Shown one piece after another: positions 8,743 to 16,262 of a DNA stretch of 20,051 nucleotides. Source of the stretch: CADEEN01 sp963740395 (lineage in GTDB: Bacteria > Pseudomonadota > Gammaproteobacteria > Burkholderiales > Burkholderiaceae_C); NCBI GenBank assembly GCA_963740395.1, contig CAVUEP010000040.1:1-20051 (forward strand), given 5' to 3'. Position 1 is the stretch's first letter; each line of letters begins with the position of its first letter. Position numbers and translations under genes: made by a program. The notes under the pieces were generated by a model. The model did not search any database and was not told where the DNA came from. It was given only the letters and a program-made list of their open reading frames with translations.

Positions 8743-8797
8743 CGGCCGAATTATCCGGTGCGCAAGTGGTTCGGCGCTGTGAGTGTTTCTTCCGCGA

Positions 8798-8817
8798 CCG
8801 GGCCTGAAGAGGCCCGG
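8798..8817. repeat. Strong hairpin in the response regulator/SPFH divergent gap
   Basis: A perfect 7-bp all-GC stem, CCGGGCC with GGCCCGG, closes a 6-base loop, TGAAGA. It lies between the divergent response regulator and SPFH genes, about 70 bp before the SPFH start. No T run follows, so a simple terminator is unlikely. An operator or a leader RNA structure is possible. Confidence 0.45.
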
Positions 8818-8886
8818 CGCCGGCCTTGAGCGCTCCGGCCCCGATTCGAAGAATGGACGACGTCACTTCAATCGAGGAGCAAGGAC

Positions 8887-10113
8887 ATGCGAGACAAGCT
8901 GATCGGGATGGCACGCGGGCTGCACAAGCGGGTGTTCAGCCCGCTTGGCCAGGGAACACGGCAGCTGTTCGCGCGCCGCGGCACCTTGCTCACCGTCGTG
9001 TTGGCTGCCGCCAGCGCCTGGGTGCTGATCGTGCACCCGCCGGTGCAGAGCGTGGAGCCGGGTTCGATGGCGGTGCGCACGAACCGGCTCACCGGCGACA
9101 GCGACGCCTTTCGCGACGGCTCGGTCTGGGTGCTGCCCGGTCTGCACTCGCTGCGGGCGTTCGAGTTGCGCGACCAGATCTACCGCCCGGTCCAGGGGCG
9201 CAAGGCGGACGGCGAAGCGCCGTTTCAATCGGTCGAGGGTCTGTCGCTCGGGGTCGATCTGACGGTGCGCTTTGCCTTCGACCCGGCCCAGGTGAGCCGC
9301 ATGGCACGCGCCTTGCCCACCGACATCGGGGCCGAGGTCGTCGAGCCCGCGGTCCAGGGCGTGATCTACCGCACCTTCACGCGCTACACGGTGCGCGAGA
9401 TCTTCTCCGTCAAGCGCGCCGAGATCCAGAAGACGATCGAGAGCGAGCTGCGCGCCAGACTGGCCGGCGACGGCATCGTGCTGCGCAGCGTTCAGGTCGG
9501 CAAGGTGGACCTGCCGGCCGACTACCGGCGCGGCATGGACCGCCTGCTGGCCGAGGAACTCGAAACACGAGAAGATGCGCTACACGCTCGAGCTGAAGGA
9601 AAAGCAGGTCCGCCAGACCGCGCTCGAAGCCGAAGCCGACAAGGTCCAGCGCGAGACGGCGGCCAAGGCCGCCGCGCTCGAACAGGTCATCGCGGCCAGG
9701 GGCCAGGAGGAGGCGATGCGCCATGTGCTGCCCTTCAAGCAAAAGCAGATCGAACAACGCAGGTTCGAGGCCCAGGCCGAGACCGTGCTGCGCGTGCAGC
9801 GTGCCGAAGCGCTCGGCCCAGGCGCGCCGCATCGAGGCGCAGGGCGAAGCCGACTCGCGCCTCAAGCTGGCCGACGCCGAGGCCTACCGGCTCGACCGGG
9901 TCGGCCAGGTCCAGACCGAACAGATGGCACGCGAAGGGGTCGCTGCTGACACGCCACCCGCTGCTGATCCAGAAGACGGTGGCCGACAAGTTGTCGGACA
10001 AGGTGCAGGTCATCATCGCGCCGCCCGGTGCGGGTGGCCAGTTCATCGGCAGCGGGCTGATCGGCGCGCTGCCTGCGGCGCAGAAGGCCGCGGCGTCGGA
10101 GGAGGGATCATGA
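8887..10113 (+). CDS. SPFH/band 7 membrane protein, reading frame broken three times
   Basis: The reconstructed product of about 407 residues has one N-terminal membrane helix (about 32-49, LLTVVLAAASAWVLIV). A prohibitin/stomatin (SPFH) domain follows, with SVEPGSMAV, LPGLHSLRAFELRDQIYR, and VVEPAVQGVIYRTFTRYTVREIFSVKRAEIQ. A long charged coiled coil rich in E, Q, R and A comes next, then a glycine-rich tail. Such proteins form large membrane-bound rings or scaffolds; the specific role here is unknown. Breaks, all +1: near 9564-9570 (ELET to EKMRYTLELKEKQ), 9814-9819 (RAEAL to AQARRIEAQGEAD) and 9934-9940 (QMAREG to SLLTRHPLLIQKT). Together they restore the first frame. GAGGAG is 7 bp before the ATG. 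The stop overlaps the next gene's ATG by 4 bp, so the two form one unit. Confidence 0.85.
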   Translation: MRDKLIGMARGLHKRVFSPLGQGTRQLFARRGTLLTVVLAAASAWVLIVHPPVQSVEPGSMAVRTNRLTGDSDAFRDGSVWVLPGLHSLRAFELRDQIYRPVQGRKADGEAPFQSVEGLSLGVDLTVRFAFDPAQVSRMARALPTDIGAEVVEPAVQGVIYRTFTRYTVREIFSVKRAEIQKTIESELRARLAGDGIVLRSVQVGKVDLPADYRRGMDRLLAEELETREDALHARAEGKAGPPDRARSRSRQGPARDGGQGRRARTGHRGQGPGGGDAPCAALQAKADRTTQVRGPGRDRAARAACRSARPRRAASRRRAKPTRASSWPTPRPTGSTGSARSRPNRWHAKGSLLTRHPLLIQKTVADKLSDKVQVIIAPPGAGGQFIGSGLIGALPAAQKAAASEEGS

Positions 10114-11519
10114 TCGGCGCCGCCACGCTTGCCGCAGTGGCCATCGTGACCCAGGACCAGGCCACGTTGCGTGCCGGTCCGACCAGTGCGTCGGCCCGCC
10201 AGGCCGTGCTCTGGCAGGGCGAACTGCTGGAAATCCGTGGTCGCCGGCGCGACTACCTTCAGGTCTACGACTACCGGCGCGAGCGTGGCGGTTACGTGCA
10301 TGCCGACCTGGTCCGGGTGCAGCCGGTGACCGAGGCCGAAGCACCCCAGCTGCTGGCCGTGATGCGCTTCCTGCGCGACAGCCCGGGCTTTGAGGCACTC
10401 GGCATCGCCTATGTGGCGGCCTACCTGCGCGCGGTCCCGGCCGACGCGATCACGGCCGAACCGTTCGATGCGCTTGGCACGCTGGCCGAACGGCTCGCCG
10501 AACGTGCGTCCCGGCGCGGCGGGCGAGGCGCGGCAGCGGCCACGGCACAGCTGGATGTCGTCGGGCCCTATGGCGTGCGCTTCCGGCACATCGAAGGCGT
10601 GGGTTCGGGCCGGCTCTGTTACGACGGTGATGCGCACCGGCGCGTGCTGGCCATGAACTCGAGCCCGGCGCAACGGGCGCGCGCGGTGCTGGCCCTGACC
10701 CGCCCCGACTGTGTCGACCCGGCGCTGCGCGCCCACGAGCGCCATGGCCTCGAGCGCTGGCGCGCCGATCTGCTCGACCAGGTCGAGCCGTCCCACTGGG
10801 CCGAGCTTGACGTGACGGTCCGCAACCGCCTCAGGGTGCGCCGGGCCGCGGTCTGGTCGGCGATCGGGACGCAGCGAGCGCGCGCGGGAGAATCGGCGCT
10901 CGGCGCGGTCCAGCGCGCGATCGACGAACTTGGCGCGGTCGATCCCGGCGAGCTGGGCGACGACGATGCCAAGGACTACACCGAGGCCGCGATCCGGGTC
11001 GGTGCGGCACGCTGGGGGGCCTTGCCGACGACGCCACCCAGCGGTCGCCTTGTGGTCACCACCGAACCGGGCGAGCCCGGGCAGACCTGCGTGCGCCTGA
11101 TGGACGGCACCCGCCGCGCCACCGAGCTGGCGCGGCGCTGCACCTTCGGCATCGTCTGGCTGGCGTCGGCGCGCGCGTCACCCGACGGCAAGGCCTTGAC
11201 GCTGGCGGTGCAGAACGAGGCCTGGACCGTGTTGTGGGTGTTCCGTGCCCAGCGCGGTGGGTGGAGCGTGGAGCCGCTGTCGCCGTCCACCGATCCGGCC
11301 GGCCCGGGTTATGTGGAGTTCGCCGGCTGGGTGCCCGGAACACGCAAGATGCTGGTCGCACGCGAGTCGCTCGAAGGGGGGCAGTTCCAGCGCAGTTTCG
11401 AGGTCGTCTCGATCGACTCGCTGCAGACCGAGCGCCGGGCCAGTTCGCCGAACCGGATGCTGACCTTCGCACGCTGGCAGGACCCGGTCTGGAAGCACCA
11501 GACGCTGAGCCTGCGCTGA
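10110..11519 (+). CDS. SH3-domain (SH3b) protein of unknown function, partner of the SPFH gene
   Basis: The 469-residue protein has a bacterial SH3 domain at about residues 12-70 (TQDQATLRAGPTS, VLWQGELLEIRGRRRDYLQVYDY, GGYVHADLVR). The middle region of about 300 residues is rich in A and R, with two cysteines in GSGRLCYDGDA and TRPDCVDPAL that could form a disulfide. The C-terminal part, from about 310, is beta-rich (GRLVVTTEPGEPGQTCVRLMD, WTVLWVFRAQRGGWSVEPLSP) and may be a propeller-like or lipocalin-like fold. The very short hydrophobic start, MIGAATLAAVAIV, is a poor signal peptide, so export is uncertain. SH3b domains in bacteria usually bind cell wall or protein ligands. The ATG overlaps the SPFH stop (ATGA), with GGAGGG just upstream, so the two are probably translated together. 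It ends 5 bp from the convergent dehydrogenase gene. Confidence 0.82.
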   Translation: MIGAATLAAVAIVTQDQATLRAGPTSASARQAVLWQGELLEIRGRRRDYLQVYDYRRERGGYVHADLVRVQPVTEAEAPQLLAVMRFLRDSPGFEALGIAYVAAYLRAVPADAITAEPFDALGTLAERLAERASRRGGRGAAAATAQLDVVGPYGVRFRHIEGVGSGRLCYDGDAHRRVLAMNSSPAQRARAVLALTRPDCVDPALRAHERHGLERWRADLLDQVEPSHWAELDVTVRNRLRVRRAAVWSAIGTQRARAGESALGAVQRAIDELGAVDPGELGDDDAKDYTEAAIRVGAARWGALPTTPPSGRLVVTTEPGEPGQTCVRLMDGTRRATELARRCTFGIVWLASARASPDGKALTLAVQNEAWTVLWVFRAQRGGWSVEPLSPSTDPAGPGYVEFAGWVPGTRKMLVARESLEGGQFQRSFEVVSIDSLQTERRASSPNRMLTFARWQDPVWKHQTLSLR

Positions 11520-11524
11520 ACGGC

Positions 11525-12595
11525 TCAGGCCAGCAGCCGCGCCGCGATCGCCTCGCCCATCTCGGTGGTCGAGGCGGTGCCGCCGACGTCGCGCGTGCGC
11601 GGGCCATCGATCAGCACCTGCTCGATCGCCGCGACGATCGCATCGTGTGCCGCGCGGTGGCCGAGGAAGTCGAGCATCAGCGCTCCCGACCAGATCATCG
11701 CCACCGGGTTGGCGATGTTCTGGCCGTAGATGTCGGGCGCCGATCCGTGCACCGGCTCGAACAGCGACGGGAAGCTGCGCTCCGGGTTCAGGTTGGCCGA
11801 CGGCGCGAGGCCGATCGTGCCAGTGCAGGCCGGGCCGAGGTCGGACAGAATGTCGCCGAACAGATTGCTCGCGACAACCACGTCGAAACGGTCCGGCTGC
11901 AGCACGAAGCGCGCCGACAGGATATCGATGTGCTGCTTGTCGACCGCGACGCCCGGGTAGGCCTTGCCGATCTCATCGGCGCGGCTGTCCCACCAGGGCA
12001 TGCTGATCGCGATGCCATTGCTCTTGGTCGCCACCGTCAGCTTCTTGCGCGGGCGCGAGGCCGCCAGTTCGAAGGCGAACTTCATCACGCGGTCGGTGCC
12101 ATGGCGCGAGAAGACCGACTCCTGGATCACGATCTCGCGCTCGGTGCCGCCATAGAGAACGCCGCCGAGGTTGGTGTACTCGCCCTCGGTGTTCTCGCGC
12201 ACGACGAAGAAGTCGATGTCACCCGGCTTGCGCCCGGCCAGCGGGCAGGGCACGCCGTCGAACAGGCGCACCGGGCGCAGGTTCACGTACTGGTCGAACT
12301 CGCGCCGGAACTTGAGCAGCGATCCCCACAGCGAGACATGGTCGGGCACGGTGGCCGGCCAGCCGACCGCACCGTAGTACAGCGCGTCGACACCCGACAA
12401 CTGGTCCTTCCAGTCGTCCGGCATCATCTGGCCATGGGCCAGGTACCAGTCGCAGCTGGCCCATTCGATCGGCGTGAAGTCGAGACCGATGTCGAAGCGC
12501 TTGGCCGCGGCGCGCAGCACCCGCAGGCCCTCGGGCATGACTTCCTTGCCGATTCCGTCGCCCGGCAGCACGGCGATGCGGTGGCGGCGGCTCAT
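11525..12595 (-). CDS. Tartrate dehydrogenase/D-malate dehydrogenase family protein, in frame with htpX
   Basis: This 356-residue NAD-dependent beta-decarboxylating dehydrogenase oxidises D-malate or tartrate (TtuC/DmlA group) in the cytoplasm. Key features: the dinucleotide-side start HRIAVLPGDGIGKEV, substrate arginines in LLKFRREFDQYVNLRPVRLF, the VVRENTEGEY motif, the lysine in ATKSNGIAIS, the metal aspartates in ASNLFGDILSDLG, and FEPVHGSAPDIYGQNIANP. The WASCDWYLAHGQMMP segment near the N-terminus fits this group rather than 3-isopropylmalate dehydrogenase. The ATG at 12595 begins the family's normal N-terminus, but the htpX frame runs straight into it without a stop. No strong ribosome binding site is seen, so it may be read by coupling or as a fusion. 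No tartrate transporter or neighbouring pathway gene is visible. Confidence 0.9.
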   Translation of the reverse strand: MSRRHRIAVLPGDGIGKEVMPEGLRVLRAAAKRFDIGLDFTPIEWASCDWYLAHGQMMPDDWKDQLSGVDALYYGAVGWPATVPDHVSLWGSLLKFRREFDQYVNLRPVRLFDGVPCPLAGRKPGDIDFFVVRENTEGEYTNLGGVLYGGTEREIVIQESVFSRHGTDRVMKFAFELAASRPRKKLTVATKSNGIAISMPWWDSRADEIGKAYPGVAVDKQHIDILSARFVLQPDRFDVVVASNLFGDILSDLGPACTGTIGLAPSANLNPERSFPSLFEPVHGSAPDIYGQNIANPVAMIWSGALMLDFLGHRAAHDAIVAAIEQVLIDGPRTRDVGGTASTTEMGEAIAARLLA

Positions 12596-13465
12596 GATCT
12601 GACCCGCCTGCAAGGCGCGGATGCGGTCCTCGATCGGCGGGTGGGTCGACAGCAAGGCCATCACGCCGCGCTTGCCGCCGATGCCCATGGCCTCGACCGT
12701 GCGCGGCAATTCGCCGGGCTCGAGCCCGCCCAGGCGCGCCAGCGCGTTGATCATCGGCTGTCTGCGGCCCATCAGCTGGGCGGCGCCGGCATCGGCACGG
12801 AACTCGCGCTGACGCGAGAACCAGGCCACGACCATGGCCGCGAGCACGCCGAGCACCATGTCGAGCACGATCGTGCTGACGTAGTAGCCGATGCCCAGGC
12901 CACGCTCGTTCTTCAGGATCACACGGTCGACGAAGTAGCCGATCACGCGCGACAGGAAGACGACGAAGGTGTTCATCACACCCTGGATCAGGGTCATCGT
13001 CACCATGTCGCCGTTGGCCACGTGGGCGACCTCGTGGCCGATGACGGCCTCGACTTCCTCGCGCGACATGCCCTGCAGCAGCCCGGTCGAGACCGCGACC
13101 AGGGCGCTGTTCTTGAAGGCCCCGGTGGCAAAGGCGTTCGGTGCACCTTCGAAGATGCCGACCTCGGGCATGCCGATGTTGGCCTGCTGGGCGAATCGCT
13201 GCACGGTGTTGACGAGCCACTGGTGGGTGGCGTCGGGCGAGTCGTTGATGACCTGGACCTTGGCGCTCCACTTGGCCATCGGCTTGCTGATCAGCAGCGA
13301 GATGAGCGCGCCGCCGAAGCCCATCACGGCCGCGAAGCCGAGCAGCATCGACAGGTCGAGCCCGTTGGCGGTCAGGTAGCGGTTGACACCGAGCAGGCTG
13401 GCCGCGATGCCCAGCACCAGCATGACGGCCAGGTTGGTGACCAGGAACAGGAAGACTCGCTTCAT
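12596..13465 (-). CDS. htpX: HtpX-like membrane zinc protease, no stop before the next gene
   Basis: The roughly 290-residue M48B protease works in inner-membrane quality control alongside FtsH, cutting damaged membrane proteins on the cytoplasmic side. It starts MKRVFLFLVTNLAVMLVLGI. There are two N-terminal helices (about 4-25 and 39-60), the zinc motif HEVAH at 144-148, two further helices (about 160-180 and 195-215), the third zinc ligand E221 in EFRADAGAA, and the closing LLSTHPPIEDRIRAL. AGGCG lies about 8 bp before the ATG. The frame continues through QAGQI into the dehydrogenase ATG. If one G were removed from the GGG run at about 12598-12605, the frame would end at TGA 12592-12594, overlapping the dehydrogenase ATG as ATGA. 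So either a one-base error or a real fusion exists. It lies 61 bp after the NYN gene. Confidence 0.9.
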
Positions 13466-13526
13466 GGAGATTCGCCTGAAAAGGTGAAGATGGACAGCGT
13501 CCGAAGTGGGGCCCGGCGGGCCGGAT

Positions 13527-14270
13527 TCAAGCTGTCCTGACGCGGACCTTGTTGGGTTGGGTGGCGGGTTGCAGCTCGAAATGATCCGGGTACTGCTTGA
13601 ACAAGCGCGTCGAGACACCACGCGGCGTCAGCAGACCGGCGTCGCGCAGCCGCTCGGCTGCCACGCGCAGCTGGATCGCCGCACCGCCGGCCAGTTCCGG
13701 AATCGCTTCCAGGATCTGGATCACCTTGTCTGGCAGCGCCGGTGCGGCAGGTTTGGGCGCTTCCTTGGCGGTGCCACGAGAAGCGGTGCGGCGGCGCGAG
13801 GTCTTCTTCGCCGGGGCCACCTTGGCCGCCGCTGTCGCCGCCGGCTTGCGGTGCGACAGGACCGTGAAGTCGTCGTACACGGCCTGCGTGGCGTCGCCGG
13901 TCTTGCCGTCCTGGCCGATGCCGATCACGCGGCAGCCCTTTTCGCGCAGGCGCAACACGAGCGGTGCGAAGTCCGAGTCGGAGGACGCAATCGCCACCAC
14001 TGCCGGGCGGAGCGCGACGGCGAGGTCGAGCGCGTCGACCGCGAGTGCGATGTCGGTCGAGTTCTTGCCGGTCGACAGGTTGACCATCGGCAGGATGCCC
14101 AGGCGCTTGAAGACCGACTGGTGTTTGAGGGCGCTCTCGGCGGTGCAGTAGGCGCGCCGCACGTGCAGTGCGCCATGCTCCTTCGACAGCAGGGCCACGG
14201 CCTGTTCCATCACATCGACCGACACGTTGTCGGCGTCGATCAGCAACATGGTGTGCTCGGACGTATTCAA
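13527..14270 (-). CDS. NYN-domain RNase-like protein with C-terminal OST-HTH/LOTUS domain
   Basis: The 247-residue product has a PIN-like NYN nuclease fold at residues 7-140, with the acidic residues expected for metal binding: D12 and D14 (LLIDADN), D73 (STDIALAVDALD) and D98/D100 (IASSDSDFAPL). A basic, alanine- and lysine-rich linker (141-180) leads to an OST-HTH (LOTUS) domain at about 181-245 (PDKVIQILEAI, AERLRDAGLLTPRGVSTRLFKQYPDHFEL). Proteins of this layout (LabA/YaaK-like, related to eukaryotic MARF1) are thought to act on RNA; the target is unknown. The TTG start at 14270 overlaps the pyrC stop (TTGA), with GGAG 6 bp before it. ATG 14249 is the alternative and would lose only the seven residues before LLIDADN. 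Coupling to pyrC is likely. Confidence 0.9.
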   Translation of the reverse strand: MNTSEHTMLLIDADNVSVDVMEQAVALLSKEHGALHVRRAYCTAESALKHQSVFKRLGILPMVNLSTGKNSTDIALAVDALDLAVALRPAVVAIASSDSDFAPLVLRLREKGCRVIGIGQDGKTGDATQAVYDDFTVLSHRKPAATAAAKVAPAKKTSRRRTASRGTAKEAPKPAAPALPDKVIQILEAIPELAGGAAIQLRVAAERLRDAGLLTPRGVSTRLFKQYPDHFELQPATQPNKVRVRTA

Positions 14271-15298
14271 GTCATGCTCCAGTTCAATGTCTCGCCACCG
14301 CGCAGTGGCTTGATGACCGTGTCACCAAAGGGTAGCGTGTCGGGCAATGTACGGGGTTCACGGCGCAGCGTGACCGTGCCCTGGTTGCGCGGCAGACTGT
14401 AGAAGTCGGGTCCGTGAAAGCTGGCGAAGCCCTCCAGCTTGTCCAGTGCACCGGCCGACTCGAAGGCCTCGGCGTACAGCTCGAGCGCCACAGGTGCCGT
14501 GAAGCAGCCCGCGCCGCAGACGGATTGTTCCTTCAGTCTGGCCGCATGCGGTGCGCTGTCGGTCCCGAGGAAGAACTTCGTGCTGCCCGACGTGGCCGCT
14601 TTGAGCAGGGCCTGGCGGTGGGCCTCGCGCTTGAGCACCGGCAGGCAATAGTAGTGCGGGCGCAGGCCGCCAACGAACAGCGCATTGCGGCTGTACAGCA
14701 GGTGTTGCGGCGTGAGGGTCGCCGCCGTGAAGCGGTCGCAGCCGGTCACGTACTGGGCCGCGTCCGCGGTCGTGATGTGTTCGAACACGACCTTCAATTC
14801 GGGGAAGTCGCGTCGCAAGGGCCGCATCACCCGTTCGATGAAGACGGCCTCACGGTCGAAGACATCGACGTCGGGGTCGGTGACCTCACCATGCACGAGC
14901 AGCAGCAGACCCTCGCGCTGCATGGCCTCCAGCGTGGGGTAGGTCTTGCGGATGTCGGTCACGCCGTCGGCGCTGTTCGTCGTCGCGCCGGCAGGGTAGA
15001 GCTTGAACGCGACGGCACCGGCGGCCCTGGCGCGTGCGGCCTCCGCGGGAGGCGTGCTGTCCGTCAGGTACAGCGTCATCAAGGGTTCGAAGTCGGCACC
15101 TGCCGGGCATGCCGCCAGGATGCGGTCCCGGTAGGCTGCCGCGGCGTCGGCCGTGGTGATCGGCGGCCTGAGGTTCGGCATCACGATCGCGCGCGCGAAC
15201 TGGCGCACCGTGTAGGGCAGGACCGACGCCATGGCCGCGCCGTCACGCAGATGCAGATGCCAGTCGTCAGGGCGTGTGAGGGTCAGCAGGTCTGGCAT
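14267..15298 (-). CDS. pyrC: Dihydroorotase, class II
   Basis: The 343-residue zinc enzyme closes carbamoyl-aspartate to dihydroorotate, the third step of pyrimidine synthesis. It shows H14 and H16 (WHLHLRDG), the carboxylated lysine K99 (AFKLYPAGATTNS), H136 (LLVHGEV), H174 (VFEHITT) and D247 (FLGTDSAPH), and is of full family length. MPDLLTLTRPDDWHLHLRDG is the normal N-terminus. Longer in-frame starts upstream fall inside the lysR gene and are not needed. Its first 32 bp overlap the 3' end of the lysR gene, and its stop overlaps the start of the NYN gene, so it is part of a compact leftward run. No pyrimidine-sensing leader is seen. Confidence 0.96.
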   Translation of the reverse strand: MPDLLTLTRPDDWHLHLRDGAAMASVLPYTVRQFARAIVMPNLRPPITTADAAAAYRDRILAACPAGADFEPLMTLYLTDSTPPAEAARARAAGAVAFKLYPAGATTNSADGVTDIRKTYPTLEAMQREGLLLLVHGEVTDPDVDVFDREAVFIERVMRPLRRDFPELKVVFEHITTADAAQYVTGCDRFTAATLTPQHLLYSRNALFVGGLRPHYYCLPVLKREAHRQALLKAATSGSTKFFLGTDSAPHAARLKEQSVCGAGCFTAPVALELYAEAFESAGALDKLEGFASFHGPDFYSLPRNQGTVTLRREPRTLPDTLPFGDTVIKPLRGGETLNWSMT

Positions 15299-16253
15299 GT
15301 GGCGATTGTGGCAGGGCCGGCGCCGCTGCCGCGACCCTGGCGGCATCGCTCAGGTACTGCCACAGCGCCTGGGCGCTCGCCTTGACATGGCGTGCCAGGC
15401 CGGGTTTCTCGCGGTAGATGCGCATGTCCATCGTGAGCTCGAAGCGTTCCGGCGGAGCCGCACGCACGAGGCGGCCGGCCTCGACCTCCTTGCGCACCGA
15501 ACTCGTGGGCAGGAAGGCCAGGCCATGGCCCTCGAGCGCCATTGCCTTCAGCCCTTCGGCCATGTCGGTCTCGTAGACGGTCTCGAGCGTGGCCAGCGGC
15601 GGTGTCTGCTGGAGCAGCACGTCGACCAGCCGTGCCATGTAGGCGCCGGCCCCGAAGTTCAGGAAGGGCAGGGTCGTGCCGGCCCGCCCGGGCAGGGCGA
15701 ACATCGGCCCGCCACCGGGCCCGGGCCGGGCGAACGGCGCCAGGACCTCGCTGCCGAGCGAGATCATCTCGTATCGGTCGAGGCTGAGCGACAGCGGCTG
15801 GGCCGCGTGGTGGTAGGCGATCAGCAGATCGCATCCACCTTCGGTCAGGCGCAACACGGCATCGTGCACGTTCAGCGTGATGAGCCGGCTCTTCAGGGCG
15901 CCGAAGTCCTGGCGCAGATCGAGCAGCCAGTGCGGGAAGAACGTGAAGGCGAGTGTGTGCGGGACCGCGAACTCGACCATGTCCTGCCCCGCCGCCTGAT
16001 GGCCGCGCATCATGTTGCGCGTGGTCTGGAGCGCACTCAGGATTTCGAGCGCCTGGGCGTGCAGCGTGACGCCGGCGGTGGTCAGACGGGTCGGGAACGA
16101 GGACCGGTCGACCAGGTCGATCCCGGCCCAGGACTCCAGCGCCTGGATGCGGCGCGAGAAAGCGGGCTGGGTGATGTGGCGCAACTGGGCCGAGCGCGAG
16201 AAGCTGCGCGTCTCGGCGAGGCTGACGAAGTCCTCGAGCCACTTGGTTTCCAC
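15267..16253 (-). CDS. LysR-family regulator resembling HypT/YjiE
   Basis: The 328-residue protein has an N-terminal winged helix (METKWLEDFVSLAETRSFSRSAQL, ITQPAFSRRIQALESWAG) and a LysR effector-binding domain from about residue 90. From memory of the family, the start ETKWLxDF, the segment LPFLNFGAGAYMARLVDVLL and the segment LKAMALEGHGLAFLPTSSVRKEVEAGRLV match the E. coli hypochlorite-responsive regulator HypT (YjiE) better than other LysR types. HypT is activated by methionine oxidation; whether the same methionines are kept was not tested. The GTG start at 16253 is 9 bp after the ABC gene stop, with no good ribosome binding site, so coupling to the ABC gene is likely. The C-terminal tail is alanine- and proline-rich and overlaps pyrC. 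Target genes are not visible. Confidence 0.88.
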   Translation of the reverse strand: METKWLEDFVSLAETRSFSRSAQLRHITQPAFSRRIQALESWAGIDLVDRSSFPTRLTTAGVTLHAQALEILSALQTTRNMMRGHQAAGQDMVEFAVPHTLAFTFFPHWLLDLRQDFGALKSRLITLNVHDAVLRLTEGGCDLLIAYHHAAQPLSLSLDRYEMISLGSEVLAPFARPGPGGGPMFALPGRAGTTLPFLNFGAGAYMARLVDVLLQQTPPLATLETVYETDMAEGLKAMALEGHGLAFLPTSSVRKEVEAGRLVRAAPPERFELTMDMRIYREKPGLARHVKASAQALWQYLSDAARVAAAAPALPQSPHARPADPHTP

Positions 16254-16262
16254 GTCCGAAGT

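Noticed and set aside
6039..10113. Programmed ribosomal frameshifting as an explanation for the breaks in the two-component and SPFH genes.
   Set aside because: The sites share no slippery heptamer or fixed downstream structure, and so many in neighbouring unrelated genes, including the amidohydrolase, is implausible.
11234..13540. Long plus-strand open frame antisense to htpX and the dehydrogenase.
   Set aside because: Mirror of third-position GC bias on the opposite strand; the sense strand has clear catalytic motifs.
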